A DNA stretch of 64,000 nt from Budorcas taxicolor (GCF_023091745.1 NC_068910.1:178925170-178989169); one strand, 5' to 3'; positions 32,593 through 44,126 are shown, counted from the first letter of the stretch. The notes: generated by a model from the letters alone, not told the origin. A program made the numbers and translations.

Positions 32593-33504
32593 AGAAGAAA
32601 GTACTTTAAGTTTATCTTTTGTATTTTAAACTTACTGGATTAAAGAATTAAGCACAGAGTTAAAAACCCAAGTTTGTTCTGTGAGCTCACCTTCTTTTTG
32701 GAGTTAATCCATTTATGAAATTTATTTTTGCCTTCTTCATGATAGCATGTCGCTTGTCAAATATATGTATCTCTGTTTCAGACTGTACCATTTCTTTTAA
32801 TCATTATGGTAGACAGCAAATCCAGAGCTGGTAAGTCATTTATTTATTATGCAAATTGTTTGCGTGGAGGGAGGCTAGTGGCTTTTTACACGACACTCTT
32901 GTTAGTTCTCATTACCTAGTTGGTCCCAACTTGGGATTTATCAAACCCAGAAAGAATTCCTAAAACAATTTTTCAGTTGACTCAAGAAAAAGAAGGCAGG
33001 CAGGCAGGAAAGATTGAAGGACGGAAGGAGAAAGCAGTGGTCACTTTTAGGCCACTTATTGCTTCAGTCACATCTCCCCAAACCTGCCTACTTTTACACT
33101 GAACTCTTTTTCAGCTTCTCAGAGTTTCCTCTTCAATTCAGGTCAGGCTCACACAAGAACAGTTTGCTTTAGTCTCAGAGGACTAGCTAAAAGCTGTTGT
33201 GATAATGAATGAATCCACAGTCTTTTCCAAGATAGCCACAGGCATTTCAGCTATAGGTCTGCAGGGGCTCACTTGCACACCAGGCATTGTCTTTTTCCTT
33301 ATAGCATGTGGTTTATAGCTTATTTGAGGCCACTCTATCAGTACAGCTATGCCCGGTTAATTTCCTAAATTAGTTATCTTTAACAAGTATATGCAAATTT
33401 GGAGAGAGTGACTTGTAGAATTTACATTTTCTAAGACTAACTTTTGATACCATGTAAACTATCTGGAGTTCTTGAACAGTATTCCAAACATCTCAATAAT
33501 TGAA
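32593..33504. other. Unique sequence with a candidate exon
   Basis: Apart from the candidate exon listed separately, it contains an octamer-like atgcaaat near 32849 and a short (ggca)n patch at 32994-33008. A 60-codon frame (32920-33102) has no domain. Confidence 0.4.
32782..32830 (+). other. Candidate 49-base exon
   Basis: A pyrimidine-rich acceptor ending tctctgtttcag directly precedes the segment and a near-consensus donor, ctg followed by gtaagtc, directly follows it. Two of three frames are open, one reading TVPFLLIIMVDSKSRA. A length of 49 is not a multiple of three, so including it would shift a downstream frame. It lies in unique DNA and no flanking exon is visible. Signals of this strength also arise by chance in 64 kb. 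I treat it as a hypothesis only. Confidence 0.2.
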
Positions 33505-33713
33505 GTGAAAAAGTGAAAGTGTTTGTTGCTCAGTTGTGTCGGACTCTTTGTGACCCGTTGACTGTAGCCCCCAGGCTCCTCTGTCCATGAAATTTTCCAG
33601 GCAAGAATATTGGAGTGGGTTGCCATTTCTTCCTCCAGGGGATCTTCTCAACTCAGGGATTGAACCCAGGAGTCCTGCATTGCAGGCAGATTCTTTACTG
33701 TCTGAGCCACCAG
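33505..33713 (-). mobile_element. Bov-tA SINE, antisense
   Basis: Tail (aaaaagtgaaagtg), body, B box and head in reverse, ending gtctgagccaccag. Confidence 0.94.
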
Positions 33714-33904
33714 TAAATGTCTAAGTTTTCCAAATGATATTCTAATCAAATATATTTGATAAGCATATTTAGAAAATTTCTCCTCAGGTCTTTACAAATT
33801 TCCTGATAATACACTTAATGTACATACCATTTTGTCCCAGAGTTTAATAGTAGAAATAATGAGTAAAATAGAAAAGGAGGGGTATTTTGGCTTATGCTAA
33901 ATAA

Positions 33905-34000
33905 CTTCTAGAATTGCATTATCTAACATGATAGCCACCAGCCATATGTGTTTATGGAACATTTGAATGTAGCTAGTTAAACTAAGGAGCTAATTTATTG
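33905..34000. mobile_element. hAT-like DNA transposon fragment
   Basis: The stretch atctaacatgatagccacc, gccatatgtgtttatggaac and tttgaatgtagctagt matches a dispersed DNA element with the word tggtagccactagccacatg. It is cut on the right by the following L1. Confidence 0.45.
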
Positions 34001-34349
34001 AAAAGATTTTATTTTATATTGGAGTATAGTTGATTTATAATGTTGTGTTAGCTTTAGGCACAGCAAAGTGATTCAGTTATACATGTACCTATATCTATTC
34101 TTGTCTCAGATTCTTTTCCCATATAGGTTATTATAGAATATTGAGTAGAGTTCCCTGTACTATACACTAGATCCTTGTTGGTTATCTGTTTTATATATAG
34201 TAATGTATATCTGTTAATTCCAACTTCTAATTTATCCTTTCCCCCGATGTTTCCTATTTGGTAACCATGCGCTTGTTTTCTATGTCTGTGAGTCTATTTC
34301 TGTTTTGTAAATAAGTGCATTCATATCATATTTATTAGATTCCACGTAT

Positions 34350-34537
34350 CAAAGTGTTAGTCACTCAGTCGTGTCCAACTCTTTGCACCCCCACAGACTG
34401 TAGCCTTCCAGGCTCCTCTATCCATAGAGTTCTCCAGGTAAGAATACTGGAGTAGGTTGCCATTCCCTTCTCCAGGGAATCTTCCCAACCCAGGTCTCCT
34501 GCATCATAGGCAGATTCTTTACTGTCTGAGCCACCGG
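34350..34537 (-). mobile_element. Bov-tA SINE, antisense, inside L1
   Basis: RC copy ending gtctgagccaccg. The perfect 12-bp duplication gattccacgtat at 34338-34349 and 34538-34549 is L1 sequence. Confidence 0.95.
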
Positions 34538-34896
34538 GATTCCACGTATAAGTGATATCATATGATATTTGTCTTTGTCTGACTGACTTCACTTAGTATG
34601 GTCATCTCTGGGTCCATCCATGTTGCTGCAAATGGGAGTATTTCATTTTTCTATGGTTGAGTAATAGTCCATTGTATATATGTACCACGTCTTCTTTATC
34701 CATTCCTCCATTGATGGACATTTAGGTTGGTTCCATGTTCTGGCTATAGTAAATCATGCTGCAGTGAACATTAAGGTGCCTGTATCTTTTCAAATTATGT
34801 TTTCTCCAGATAACTGCCTAGGAATGGGATTACTGGATCATATGGTAGCTCTATTTTTAGTTTTTTAAGGAACCTCCATGCTTTTCTCCATAGTGG

Positions 34897-35286
34897 CTAT
34901 ACCAATTTATATTCCCACCAACAGTGTAGGAGAGTTCCCTTTACTTCACACCCACTCCAGCATTTACTGTTGGTAGATATTTTGATGATAGCCATTCTGA
35001 CCAGTGTGAGGTGATACCTCATTGTAGTTTTGATTTGCCTTTCTCTAATAATTAGATATGTTGAGCATCTTTTCATGTGCTTATTGGCCATCTATATTTC
35101 TTCTTTGGAGAGCTGTGTATTTTGATCTTCTGTCCATTTGATTGGGTTTTTTGTTTTTTGATATTGAGCTAAACTAGCTGTTTGCATAGTTTGAAGATTA
35201 ATACCTGTTGGTTGCTTTGTTTGCAAAGATTTTTCTCTCCTTCTGAGAGTTCTCTCTTTTTTTTTATGGTTTCTTTGGTTGTGCAA
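34897..35286 (-). pseudogene. L1 ORF2 C-terminal remnants
   Basis: Two minus-strand pieces keep L1 ORF2 sequence. 34897-35091 holds ANKHMKRCSTYLIIRERQ, TTMRYHL and KGTLLHCWWEYKLV. 35092-35286 holds the preceding segment with NLQTMQTASLAQYQKTK. A stop or shift separates them and further breaks occur on both sides. The cysteine-rich motif is partly kept, although the second cysteine neighbourhood has changed (CSGCE-type to CWSGCEVK). Confidence 0.75.
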
Positions 35287-35672
35287 AAGCTTTAAGTTTA
35301 ATTAGGTACCATTTGTTTATTTTTGCTTTTATTTCTGTCACTCTTAAGTGATAGATTGAAAGAGATCTTGCTGTAATTATTTCAAAGACCATTCTACCTG
35401 TGTTTTTCTCTCAGAGTTTTATAGTATCAGGCCTTCTTTTAGGTCTTTAATCCATTTTGAGTTAATTTTTGTGTATAGTGTTAGGAAGTATTCTAATTTC
35501 ATTTGTTTAGATGTAGCTGTCCAGTTTTCCCTGTACTACTTATTGAGCAGACTGTCTTTTCTCCATTGTATATTCTTGTCTCCTCTGTTATAGATTAGGT
35601 GACCATAGCTGCATGGGTTCATCTCTGGATTTTCTATTCTGTTCTATTGATCTATATTTCTTATTTTTCAGA

Positions 35673-35775
35673 CATAATGCTATTGCAGTCTTAATGGACT
35701 ACAGTTTAGTATAAACGTAACTTTTAAATACCTTGGGCAACGAAACAGTTTATATGACTAGTTAACCGTAGTATT
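35673..35775 (-). mobile_element. Possible Tigger-type DNA transposon fragment
   Basis: cataatgctattgcagtc, taatggactacagtttagt and aacgtaacttttaaatacc resemble a Tigger (pogo/Tc1-mariner) end as I remember it. It is short and diverged. Confidence 0.35.
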
Positions 35776-35823
35776 AAAATACCATAGACAAAGAGACCTG
35801 GCATGCTGCAGTCCATGAGGAAT

Positions 35824-35951
35824 GATATACAGCAAAGTGATTCAGTTGTACATCTATACATACATTCTTTTTCATTATTTTAACACAAGCTATTGAATAT
35901 AGTTCCTGTGCTATACAGTAGGACCTTGTTGTTTATCCACTATATATATAT
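35824..35951 (-). mobile_element. L1 3' UTR fragment, antisense
   Basis: gatatacagcaaagtgattc, agttcctgtgctatacag and taggaccttgttgtttatcc are L1 3' UTR in reverse. It is preceded by ~30 bases (gacctggcatgctgcagtcc) that look like a BovB 3' end scrap. Confidence 0.75.
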
Positions 35952-36047
35952 GATAGCTAAAGAAGATTTTATAAATTTGATTATAAAAGTTGTGTTACAG
36001 AAAGATTATTTTGTTGCTTCTGAGGAGAATAAATAAGAAGTGCTTTT

Positions 36048-36241
36048 ACCAAGAAGGACCTACTGTATAGCGCATAGAACTTTGCTCAATGTTACGTGAC
36101 ATCCCGGGTGGGAAGGGAGTTTGGGAGAGAATGGATACATGTATACGTATCATTAGGCCCCTTCACTGTTCACCTGAAACTACCACAATATTGTTAATTG
36201 GCTATACCCCAATACAAAATTAAAAGTTTAAAGCTTAAAAA
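36048..36241 (+). mobile_element. L1 3' UTR, 194 bases, sense
   Basis: From accaagaaggacctactg to the terminal aatacaaaattaaaagttt and A-rich tail. The perfect 13-bp duplication aagaagtgctttt at 36035-36047 and 36242-36254 proves a strongly 5'-truncated insertion. Confidence 0.94.
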
Positions 36242-36254
36242 AAGAAGTGCTTTT

Positions 36255-36975
36255 GGCTGGAGGTAGAGAGTTTGGTAAGCTATTGCAATGGTTCTGGCAA
36301 GAAATGATGAGAGCCTAAGCAAGAGCAGATAACTGCTAAGGGACCAAGGGAATGCTGGGTAAGTCCAGGCTTCCAGTTTTGGGGGTTACCTCTAGGTAGG
36401 AGTAAATGTTTCAGGGATAACTTGTATGAATGAATTAAATCACACAGTGGCATGTATAGCAGGCTATTTTCGACAATAATTTGCTCACTCACTAGATTAT
36501 AAAATTTAGGTTTGAAAGTAAATCATTCATTTTGGATGGACTGATACAATGGGAAGAGAAAGTAAAAGGGTAAAGATCCATCTGTTTAAAAAAGGATTTA
36601 TGTAAATCAACTATAATTCAGTAAAAAGATATTAAAGCGATAAAAATTGATTTGTACCATATAGGCTTTTCTGAAAATGTCTCTAAACTTCTATTTGGAA
36701 CTGAAGGGCAGTGTATAGTGCATTATACTCTGACCTTTAGCACATTTTATCTTCTAGTCGATCTCCTAAACACTAAGGTAGAAAAATTTTTATGAAAATC
36801 ATTCACAAATGTTAACATCTGATGCCCTTGGTTGCTGTATTACAAATTACATAAAGTTAAACAATAATTGATGTGACTAAGTAGAAATTCAAAATAGTGG
36901 AGATTTGTATCAACTTCTGTCATTACTGAAAACAATATCTAGATAGGGAAAGCACTGTCATAAACAGATAAGTAT
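36255..36975. other. Unique sequence, AT-rich
   Basis: Nothing recognised. A 70-codon minus frame has no domain. Confidence 0.4.
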
Positions 36976-36985
36976 AGTAAATGTT

Positions 36986-37196
36986 GGGGCTTCCCAGCTG
37001 GCTCAGTGGTAAAGAATCACCTGCCAAGCAGGAGATGTGGTTTTGATCCATGGGTTGGGAAGATCCCCTGGAGAAGAAAATGGCAACCCACTCTAGCAGT
37101 ATTCTTGCCTGGAAAATCCCGTCGACAGACAAGCCTGGTGAGCTGTAGTCCATGGGGTTGCAGAAAGAGTCAGACATGACTTAGCAACTAAACAAC
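36986..37196 (+). mobile_element. Bov-tA SINE, first part of a composite
   Basis: Full-length Bov-tA from ggggcttcccagctggc to ttagcaactaaacaac, directly joined to a Bov-A2. It has no separate target duplication at its right end. Confidence 0.95.
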
Positions 37197-37462
37197 ACCC
37201 CACTCCAGTACTCTTGCCTGGAAAAGCCCATGGACGGAGGAGCCTGGTAGGCTGCAGTCCATGGGGTCGCACAGAGTCGGACACGACTGAACGACTTCAC
37301 TTTCACTTTGCACTTTCATGCATTGGAGAAGGAAATGGCAACCCACTCCAGTGTTCTTGCCTGGAGAATCCCAGGGACGGGGGAGCCTGTTGGGCTGCTG
37401 TCTATGGGGTCTCACAGAGTCGGACACGACTGAAGTGATTTAGCAGCAGCAGCAGCAGCAGC
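37197..37462 (+). mobile_element. Bov-A2 SINE, second part of a composite
   Basis: It lacks the first ~18 bases of a normal Bov-A2 (starting at accccactccag) and ends in a long (agc)n run. The flanks of the whole Bov-tA plus Bov-A2 unit share agtaaat (36976-36982 and 37463-37469). Confidence 0.95.
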
Positions 37463-37514
37463 AGTAAATACTAGAGAATGCATAAAAAAAGATCATGGCT
37501 CCTCTTTGTTTAAT

Positions 37515-37832
37515 TTCTATTTGTTAATTTATTTATTTTTGGTTGAGTTGGGCCTTCATTGCTGTACGCTGGCTTTCTCTAGTTTCGGGATTGGTGGCTA
37601 CTCTCTAGTTGCAGCACATGGACTTATTGCGGTAGCTTCTCTTCTTGTGGAGCACAGGATCTAGGGTGCACAAACTTCAGTAGTTGCAGCTCCTGGGCCC
37701 CAGATTGTGGGCTCAGTAACTGTTATGGACAAGCTTAGTTGCTCTGAGGCATGTGGAATCTTCCCAGACCAAGGATCAAACCCTTGTCCCCTGGCAGGAG
37801 GATTCTTATACACTGTAACACCAAGTAAGTCC
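37515..37832 (-). mobile_element. CHR-type SINE, long form, antisense
   Basis: Extended body (ttgggccttcattgctg, ctctagttgcagcac, ttctcttcttgtggagcac) and a degenerate head at the right. Flanks ctttgtttaattt and ctttgttaatt suggest an eroded target duplication. Confidence 0.85.
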
Positions 37833-38152
37833 TCTTCTTTGTTAATTAACACTATTATAAAGAGATGACAGATGAAGGGAAACCCAGAAGTCCATAAAAT
37901 CATACACTTAAATTTTATGCACAGTACTTTTGATGTTTGGATAGAACCACGATCATAAGCTTCTTAGCAGCTTTCACACTTACATGCAGCTGATAACATA
38001 TTAAGTGCATTTTATGATTTTCTTTTACCAAAATATCTTGAAAATTATGACAAGCTAATTAAATATCACTTTGAATTTTAGAATGAAATTTTGATGGTAC
38101 TGGGACTAATGGGTGGGAGGAAACTATTTTTTTTCTTCTATGCTATACCCTG

Positions 38153-38337
38153 CAAAGAGTGAAGGCATTTTGGGAGGAAGGCAGAGGATGAGATGGTTAA
38201 ATAACATTGTTGGCTCAATGGACATGAATTTGAGCAAATTCTGGGAAATAATGGAGGACAGAAGAGCCAGGAGCACTGCAGTCCATGGGGTCACAAAGAG
38301 TTGGACACAACTCAGTGACTCAAGAACAATAACAACC
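38153..38337 (+). mobile_element. BovB LINE 3' end fragment
   Basis: aggatgagatggttaaataac, caatggacatgaatttgagc and gtccatggggtcacaaag mark the last ~180 bases of an older BovB. Confidence 0.82.
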
Positions 38338-38909
38338 ATAGAGGGAGACAGGTGCTGCAGAAACCTCGTTTCTATTAAACTTTACAAAAATATGAGGGGC
38401 CAGCTTTATATATAAGAAACCAGAGAATTAAAATATTGAAATGTTATTGCTGAGGATTGCAACTAAGTATTTCAAGTCTAAGGTATACATGTGTTTTAAA
38501 AAATATTAGAGACAGAAGCTCCAAGCTGGTGGTGTAGGAAGACCCTGAGCACACCTCCTCCCACAGGTACACCAAATCACAACTATTTACAGAATAGCTA
38601 TCTATAAGAATGACCTGAAAACTAGCAGAAAATATTTTCCAAAACTAAAAATATAAAGAAGCCACAATGACATAAGTTGGAGGGGCAGAGACACAGTATA
38701 GACAAGACCCGCACCCCCAGTTGGCAACCCACAGATGGAAGGAATACCACAGTTGTAGAGGTGCTCTCCAAGGAGCCAGGTTGTAAGCCCCACATTGGGC
38801 TTCCCAGGCCCAGGGGACTTGCACCAGGAAGATAAGCCTCCAACATCTGGCTTTGAAAACCAGCGGACTTGTGATTGTGAGAGCTGCAGGACTACAGGAA
38901 ACAGACTCT

Positions 38910-39165
38910 GCTCTTTTTTTGTTTTAATTGAAGTATAGTTGATTAGTTTCAGGTGAACAAAATAGTGACTACATATTTTTATAGATTATAATCCACAAAA
39001 AAGTTATTGTAAAATATTGACTATATTCTCTGTGCTGTATATTCCATCCTTGTAACATATTTATTTTATACCTAATAGTTTTTTTTCTCTGAATCCCCTT
39101 ACCTTTCCCCTCAGCCAGTCCCCTCCCCTCTGGTAACCACTAGTGTGTTCTCTGTATCTGTGCAG
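38910..39165 (-). mobile_element. L1 3' UTR fragment, antisense, nested
   Basis: Poly(T) start, aattgaagtatagttgatt, ttctctgtgctgtatattcc and ctggtaaccactagtg. The short direct repeat agactct (38903-38909 and 39166-39172) supports insertion in the older L1. Confidence 0.85.
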
Positions 39166-39613
39166 AGACTCTCGTTTTAAAGGGCATGCACAAAATCTTA
39201 CATGCTTTGCGCCCCAGCACAGATGCAGTTTCCTAAAGACACCACTAAAAAGCTATTAGAACTAACAAATGAATTCAGTAAAGTTGCAGGATAAAAAATT
39301 AATACACAGATATTTGTTACATTTCTATACCCTAACAGCAAACTGTTGGAAAGAGAAATTTAAAAAGGAATCTCATTTACAATCACATCAAAAGAATAAT
39401 ATACCTAGGAATGTCTAATATAACAAAGAAGGTAAAAAACCTGTACTCTTAAAACTATAAGATATTGATGAAAGTTGAAAATGATATAAACTAATGGAAA
39501 TATTATTAAAGTTACTGTATTCCCCAAGGCAGTTTATATATTCAGTGTAATCCCTATCAAACACCAATGGCAATTCCACACAACTAGAAAAAATAATTCT
39601 AAAATTTATATAT

Positions 39614-39735
39614 GGGGTTCCCTTGCGGTCCAGTGGTTAAGACTCCCTGCTCCCAATGCAGGGAGCATGGGTTCAACCCTTAGTCAGGGAACTAAGATCT
39701 TGCATAGTGTCTGGCATGGCCAAAAAAATTAAATG
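39614..39735 (+). mobile_element. CHR-type SINE inside L1
   Basis: Head gttcccttgcggtccagtgg, then ctcccaatgcagggagc and an A-rich tail. The flanking L1 words aaatttatatatgg and gaaatttacatgg look like an eroded target duplication. Confidence 0.88.
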
Positions 39736-40061
39736 AAATTTACATGGAAACATAAAAAAGCTTGAATAGTCAAAGCAATCTTGAGGGAGAAGAACAAAGC
39801 TTGAGGTATCAAACTGACTGATGCCAGGCTATACAACAAAGCTACAATAATCAAAGCAGTATGGTACTGGCACAAAACAGACACACAGATCAATGGAACA
39901 GAATGAGAGAACTCAGAAATGAACCCAAACTTGAATGGGCAATTAATCTAGGACAAAGCAAGCAAGGATAAACAATGGGGGAAAAGACAAACTGTACAAT
40001 AAATGCTATTGGGAAAACTGGACAACTACATGCAAAAGAATTAAACTGGACTACTCTCTTA

Positions 40062-40309
40062 CACTCTCCAGTACTTAGGCCACCTCATGCGAAGAGTTGA
40101 CTCATTGGAAAAGACTCTGATGCTGGGAGGGATTGGGGGCAGGAGGAGAAGGGGATGACCCAGGATGAGATGGCTGGATGGCATCACCGACTCGATGGAC
40201 ATGAGTCTGGGTGAACTCCGGGAGCTGGTGATGGACAGGGAGGCCTGGCGTGCTGCGATTCATGGGGTCGCAAAGAGTTGGACACGACTGAGCAACTGAA
40301 CTGAACTGA
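40062..40309 (+). mobile_element. BovB LINE 3' fragment inside L1
   Basis: Last ~250 bases of BovB ending in the ctgaactgaactgaa repeat. The perfect 9-bp duplication actctctta at 40053-40061 and 40310-40318 is L1 sequence. Divergence is low. Confidence 0.95.
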
Positions 40310-41776
40310 ACTCTCTTATACCATGCAAAAAAATCAGTTCAAAATGTATTAAAGACTTAAATGTAAGAAGAGTCTTAGAAGAAAACCTAGTTTTAGAAGA
40401 AAATATTTTCTGACATTGGTCTCAGCAATATATTTTTTATATATCTCTTCAGACAAAGGAAACAAAAACAAAAATAAATAAATGAGGCTACATCAAACTA
40501 AAAACTTCACAGTGAAGGGAACCTTTAACAAAATGAAATACAGCCTACTGAATGGGAGAAGATATTTGCAAATGACCTATCTGATAAGGGATTAATAGCA
40601 CAAGTATGCAAAAAACTCATGTAATTCAACATCAGTGAAACAAGCAATCCATTTAAAAAATGAGCAGAAGACCTGAATAAACTTTTTTTCTGAAGAAGAG
40701 ATACAGGTAAGTCAACAGGCATGTGAAAAGATGCTCAACATCAATAATCATTAGGGAAATGCAGATTAAAACCACAATGGGATAGTATTTCATTCCTGTC
40801 AGAATGCCAATCATCAAAATGACAACAAATAGCAGATATTGGCAAGGATATGGAGAAAAGGGAACCCTTGTGCAGTGTTGCTGGGAATGTAAATCAGTAC
40901 ATACTTCTGGGAAGAAAAGTATGGTGGTTTTTCAAAAAAATAGAAATAGCGTATGATCCAGAATTTCATTTTAGGGTATTTACCCAAAGAAAACAAAAAC
41001 ACTAATACAAAAAGATATATATGCTCCAAAGTTCATAGCAGAATTATTTATAATAGCCAAGCTATGGAAGTAATGTTAGTACCCAGCAATAGATGAATAG
41101 ATAAAGAAGATAAAGATTCTATATACATATATGTGTGTGTATATATATACATGGAATATTACTCAGCCATAAAGAAAAATGAAATCTTGCCTTTGCAATA
41201 ATATGGATGGATTTAGAGGGTATGTTATCATGCTAAGTGGAATAAGTTAGAGAAAGACTAATACCATATAATATCACTTATATATGATATCTAGAACACA
41301 AACCAAACAAAACAGACTCATATGTACAGAGAAAGAAATGGGTGGTTGCCAGAGGGGAGGGCCGTGGAGGGTTGGGGATAATAGGTACAAGGGATTAAGA
41401 AGTACAAAGTTCCAGATGTAAAATATAGATGCCACAGTGGTCTTATGTTACAAGGTCAATAACAGTATAATAACTTTGTATGGGGACAGATTGCTAGACT
41501 TACCATGGCTATCATTTTGTAATGTGCATAAAGGTCGAGTGACTATGTTGTTCAACTGACAAAAACATAATATTGTACATCAACTATATTTGAATTAAAA
41601 CACATTAAATTGTCAGTTAAAGTATGCATGAGTAAATATGTAGAATAAACATAACTCACCTTTTAAATATCTTAATATCTTATGGGTCTGTGTATCCCTA
41701 AACTCTATAGAGATCTCTATGCAGTTAAAAGTTTAAAATACGGTTATTATTTTAACAATAGAAATAAGTTTATGGT

Positions 41777-42052
41777 TGGAGAAGGCAATGGCACCGCACT
41801 CCAGTACTCTTGCCTGGAAAATCCCATGGACGGAGGAGCCTGGTAGGCTGCAGTCCATGGGGTCACGAAGAGTCGGACATGACTGAGCGACTTCATTTCC
41901 ACTTTTCACTTTCATGCATTGGAGAAGGAAATGGCAACCCACTCCAGTGTTCTTGCCTGGAGAATCCCAGGGACAGGGGAGCCTGGTGGGCTGCCGTCTA
42001 TGGGATCGCACAGAGTCGGACATGACTGAAGCAACTTAGCAGCAGCAGCAGC
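41777..42052 (+). mobile_element. Bov-A2 SINE (dimer)
   Basis: Two units plus (agc)n end, flanked by the perfect 11-bp repeat aagtttatggt at 41766-41776 and 42053-42063. Confidence 0.97.
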
Positions 42053-42063
42053 AAGTTTATGGT

Positions 42064-43089
42064 AGCTTTAGGGAAAACATTTATTCTACCCATTTTGATA
42101 ATGATGTTCCTAACTGAATATCCATTCAAAAGCCCCTATGAAGAATTAAACAGATTTAAATACCATATGAATATATGAAAGCCAGTTTTGTGTTGTTTTT
42201 ATAATTTGTAAATAGTTTAATTTTTAAAGGTGCACTGGGATGAAAGCAGAGAGATGGTTTGTGTTGCAAGGACATCATGATGTGACTGGAAAGAGGGGAG
42301 GCTTGTTGGAGGACAGAGAGCAGTGAGAGAGGATATGTGAATTTGAATCCACATTTTGCTATAACCTGTTTTCCGACATCAGATGGGTCCTTGGTGACTT
42401 TGTTTATTCCTGTAGATGGTTTCTAACTTCCCACACCCATAAAGTCTAAACTTCAAAGGAAGGAATTCACAAATTTAAAAGATAGCCAAGTACATTGGAA
42501 AGTCCCTAAAGGCAATAATGATGGTAGTGATGATGTTTTAATGCTCTCTAAGGTTCACCCAAGCTTCGGAAGTCTGATATTCTGTGGTTTGTTCCCAGAT
42601 TCGCTATGAGATGATAACTAGTGCTTAGTGAGCTGGCCTGTGATTCCATCCGCTAGAGGACAGTAGGAAATGTGCACAAACACATTCAAAAGAGGGACTC
42701 ACTGAAATGAACCCTGTCCTGCAAAGGAGCAGATGAATAAAATACATTTAGGGTCAGTAATCTGGATAAAGCCACGTGCTTTAGAGGGCTGTAGAAATTC
42801 CTTATCTAGTAAATATTTAAGTACTCTAGTCCACAAATGGGCAAGTTCTCCAGGACCAGCTCCTCTGGAAGAAGTCAGCTCTGTTGAGAGTGAAAGGCCC
42901 CTGAAACCATCATCAGACTTGCAGCTGTGCTTATAGTGGCAGTGAGGCGAGCTACAGGCAGTCCAGGGCCACTCCCAGCCCAAGGCAGGCTCTAACCTCC
43001 TCGGGGTGTGCTACATATATATATATTTTTCAGTCTCGACAGCCCAGCCCGGCCCAGCACTTTGTGTGCAATAAGTGCCTAATCAAATC
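42064..43089. other. Unique sequence, GC-richer on the right
   Basis: 42700-43060 is the most GC-rich unique patch of the window. It shows no recognisable domain in its 67- and 94-codon frames. A tatatattttcag-like acceptor at ~43034 has no matching donor. Confidence 0.4.
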
Positions 43090-43210
43090 TTACTCTCTAA
43101 CCCTAGTCATCTCTGGACTTGGTTCCCTGTTTTGCTACTTCTCAGCTTTTTGATTTTTGGCAAATCACTTGACTTCTGTAACTCAATTGGTTTTGGTTTT
43201 GTGGATTCAA
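43090..43210 (+). mobile_element. MIR SINE fragment
   Basis: tcatctctggacttgg, tttttggcaaatcacttgac and ttctgtaactcaattgg parallel the MIR words for clause tgaccttgggcaagtcacttaac and ctctgagcctcag. Confidence 0.5.
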
Positions 43211-43315
43211 AAGTTTCTGAGGATCCTTTAACATCCTCAGTTATGTATACAGCAATCTCACCTTTTGAGACATTTTATGTATTTCCCTACTGCCCTCCCC
43301 TGCCTGAGAACAAGT

Positions 43316-44035
43316 GAGGCCTTTAGTGAAAGTGGAGAGTGAAAAAGTTGGCTTAAAGCTCAACATTCAGAAAACAAAGATCATGGCATCTGGTCCCATC
43401 ACTTCATGGGAAATAGATGGGGAAACGGTGGAAACAGTGTCCGACTTTATTTTTTTGGACTCCAAAATCACTGCAGATGGTGATTGCAGCCATGAAATTA
43501 AAAGACACTTACTCCTTGGAAGAAAAGTTATGACCAACCTAGATAGCATATTCAAAAGCTGAGACATTACTTTGCTGACTAAGGGCCGTCTAGTCAAGGC
43601 TATAGTTTTTCCTGTGGTCATGTATGGATGTGAGAGTTGGACTGTGAAGAAGGCTGAGCACCGAAGATTTGCTGCTTTTGAACTGTGGTGTTGGAGAAGA
43701 CTCTTGAGAGTCCCTTGGACTGCAAGGAGATCCAACCAGTCCATTCTGAAGGAGATCAACCCTGAGATTTCTTTGGAGGGAATGATGCTGAAGCTGAAAC
43801 TCCAGTACTTTGGCCACCTCATGTGAAGTGTTGACTCATTGGAAAAGACACTGATGCTGGGAGGGATTGGGGGCAGGAGAAGAAGCGGATAACAGGATGA
43901 GATGGCTGGATGGCGTCACTGACTCGATGGACGTGAGTCTGAATGAACTCCGGGAGTTGGTGATGGACAGGGCGGCCTGGCGTGCTGCGATTCATGGGGT
44001 TGCAGAGTCGGACACTACTGAGCGACTGAACTGAA
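43316..44035 (+). mobile_element. BovB LINE, 3' 0.7 kb, with RT remnants
   Basis: Sense BovB starting just after the RT active site. 43314-43562 encodes KVGLKLNIQKTKIMASGP and ends SIFKS then a stop. 43572-43826 encodes MYGCESW, RRLLRVPW and ends GHLM with TGA in place of the consensus CGA. It terminates in the gactgaactgaac 3' end. There is no YADD motif and no function. Confidence 0.95.
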
Positions 44036-44126
44036 CACATTTTCATGCTAGATTACTTCTTTTCCTAATATAAAGCTTCTGATTAGGTCAAGTAAGTTCA
44101 GTGGCAGGTAGACTGCCTAAATGTGT

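Larger units (their letters stand above)
34001..35672 (-). mobile_element. L1 3' end, ~1.5 kb, antisense, with nested Bov-tA
   Basis: 3' UTR on the left (tttatattggagtatagttg, ctatacactagatccttg) and ORF2 codons on the right (ccaccaacagtgtagg, gatattgagctaaactag, ttctctccttctgagag). This older cetartiodactyl L1 has many substitutions. A Bov-tA splits it at 34350-34537. Confidence 0.9.
38505..41610 (+). mobile_element. Decayed L1 with internal deletion
   Basis: 38505-38909 and 39173-39230 look like an old L1 5' UTR (cctcctcccacaggtacacc, cttgcaccaggaagat, caaaatcttacatgc). From about 39233 the sequence is L1 ORF2, entering in the C-terminal half of the RT region (ctattagaactaacaaatg) and continuing to the ORF2 end and 3' UTR near 41610. 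ORF1 and most of ORF2 are missing, so about 4 kb was lost, or the copy came from a spliced or recombined RNA. The coding part has many stops. Three inserts interrupt it: an antisense L1 end, a CHR SINE and a BovB fragment. Confidence 0.75.

Noticed and set aside
43012..43040. Acceptor-like tatatattttcag before GC-richer sequence
   Set aside because: No convincing donor follows within exon distance and no frame is supported. The T-rich part is probably just a TA repeat.
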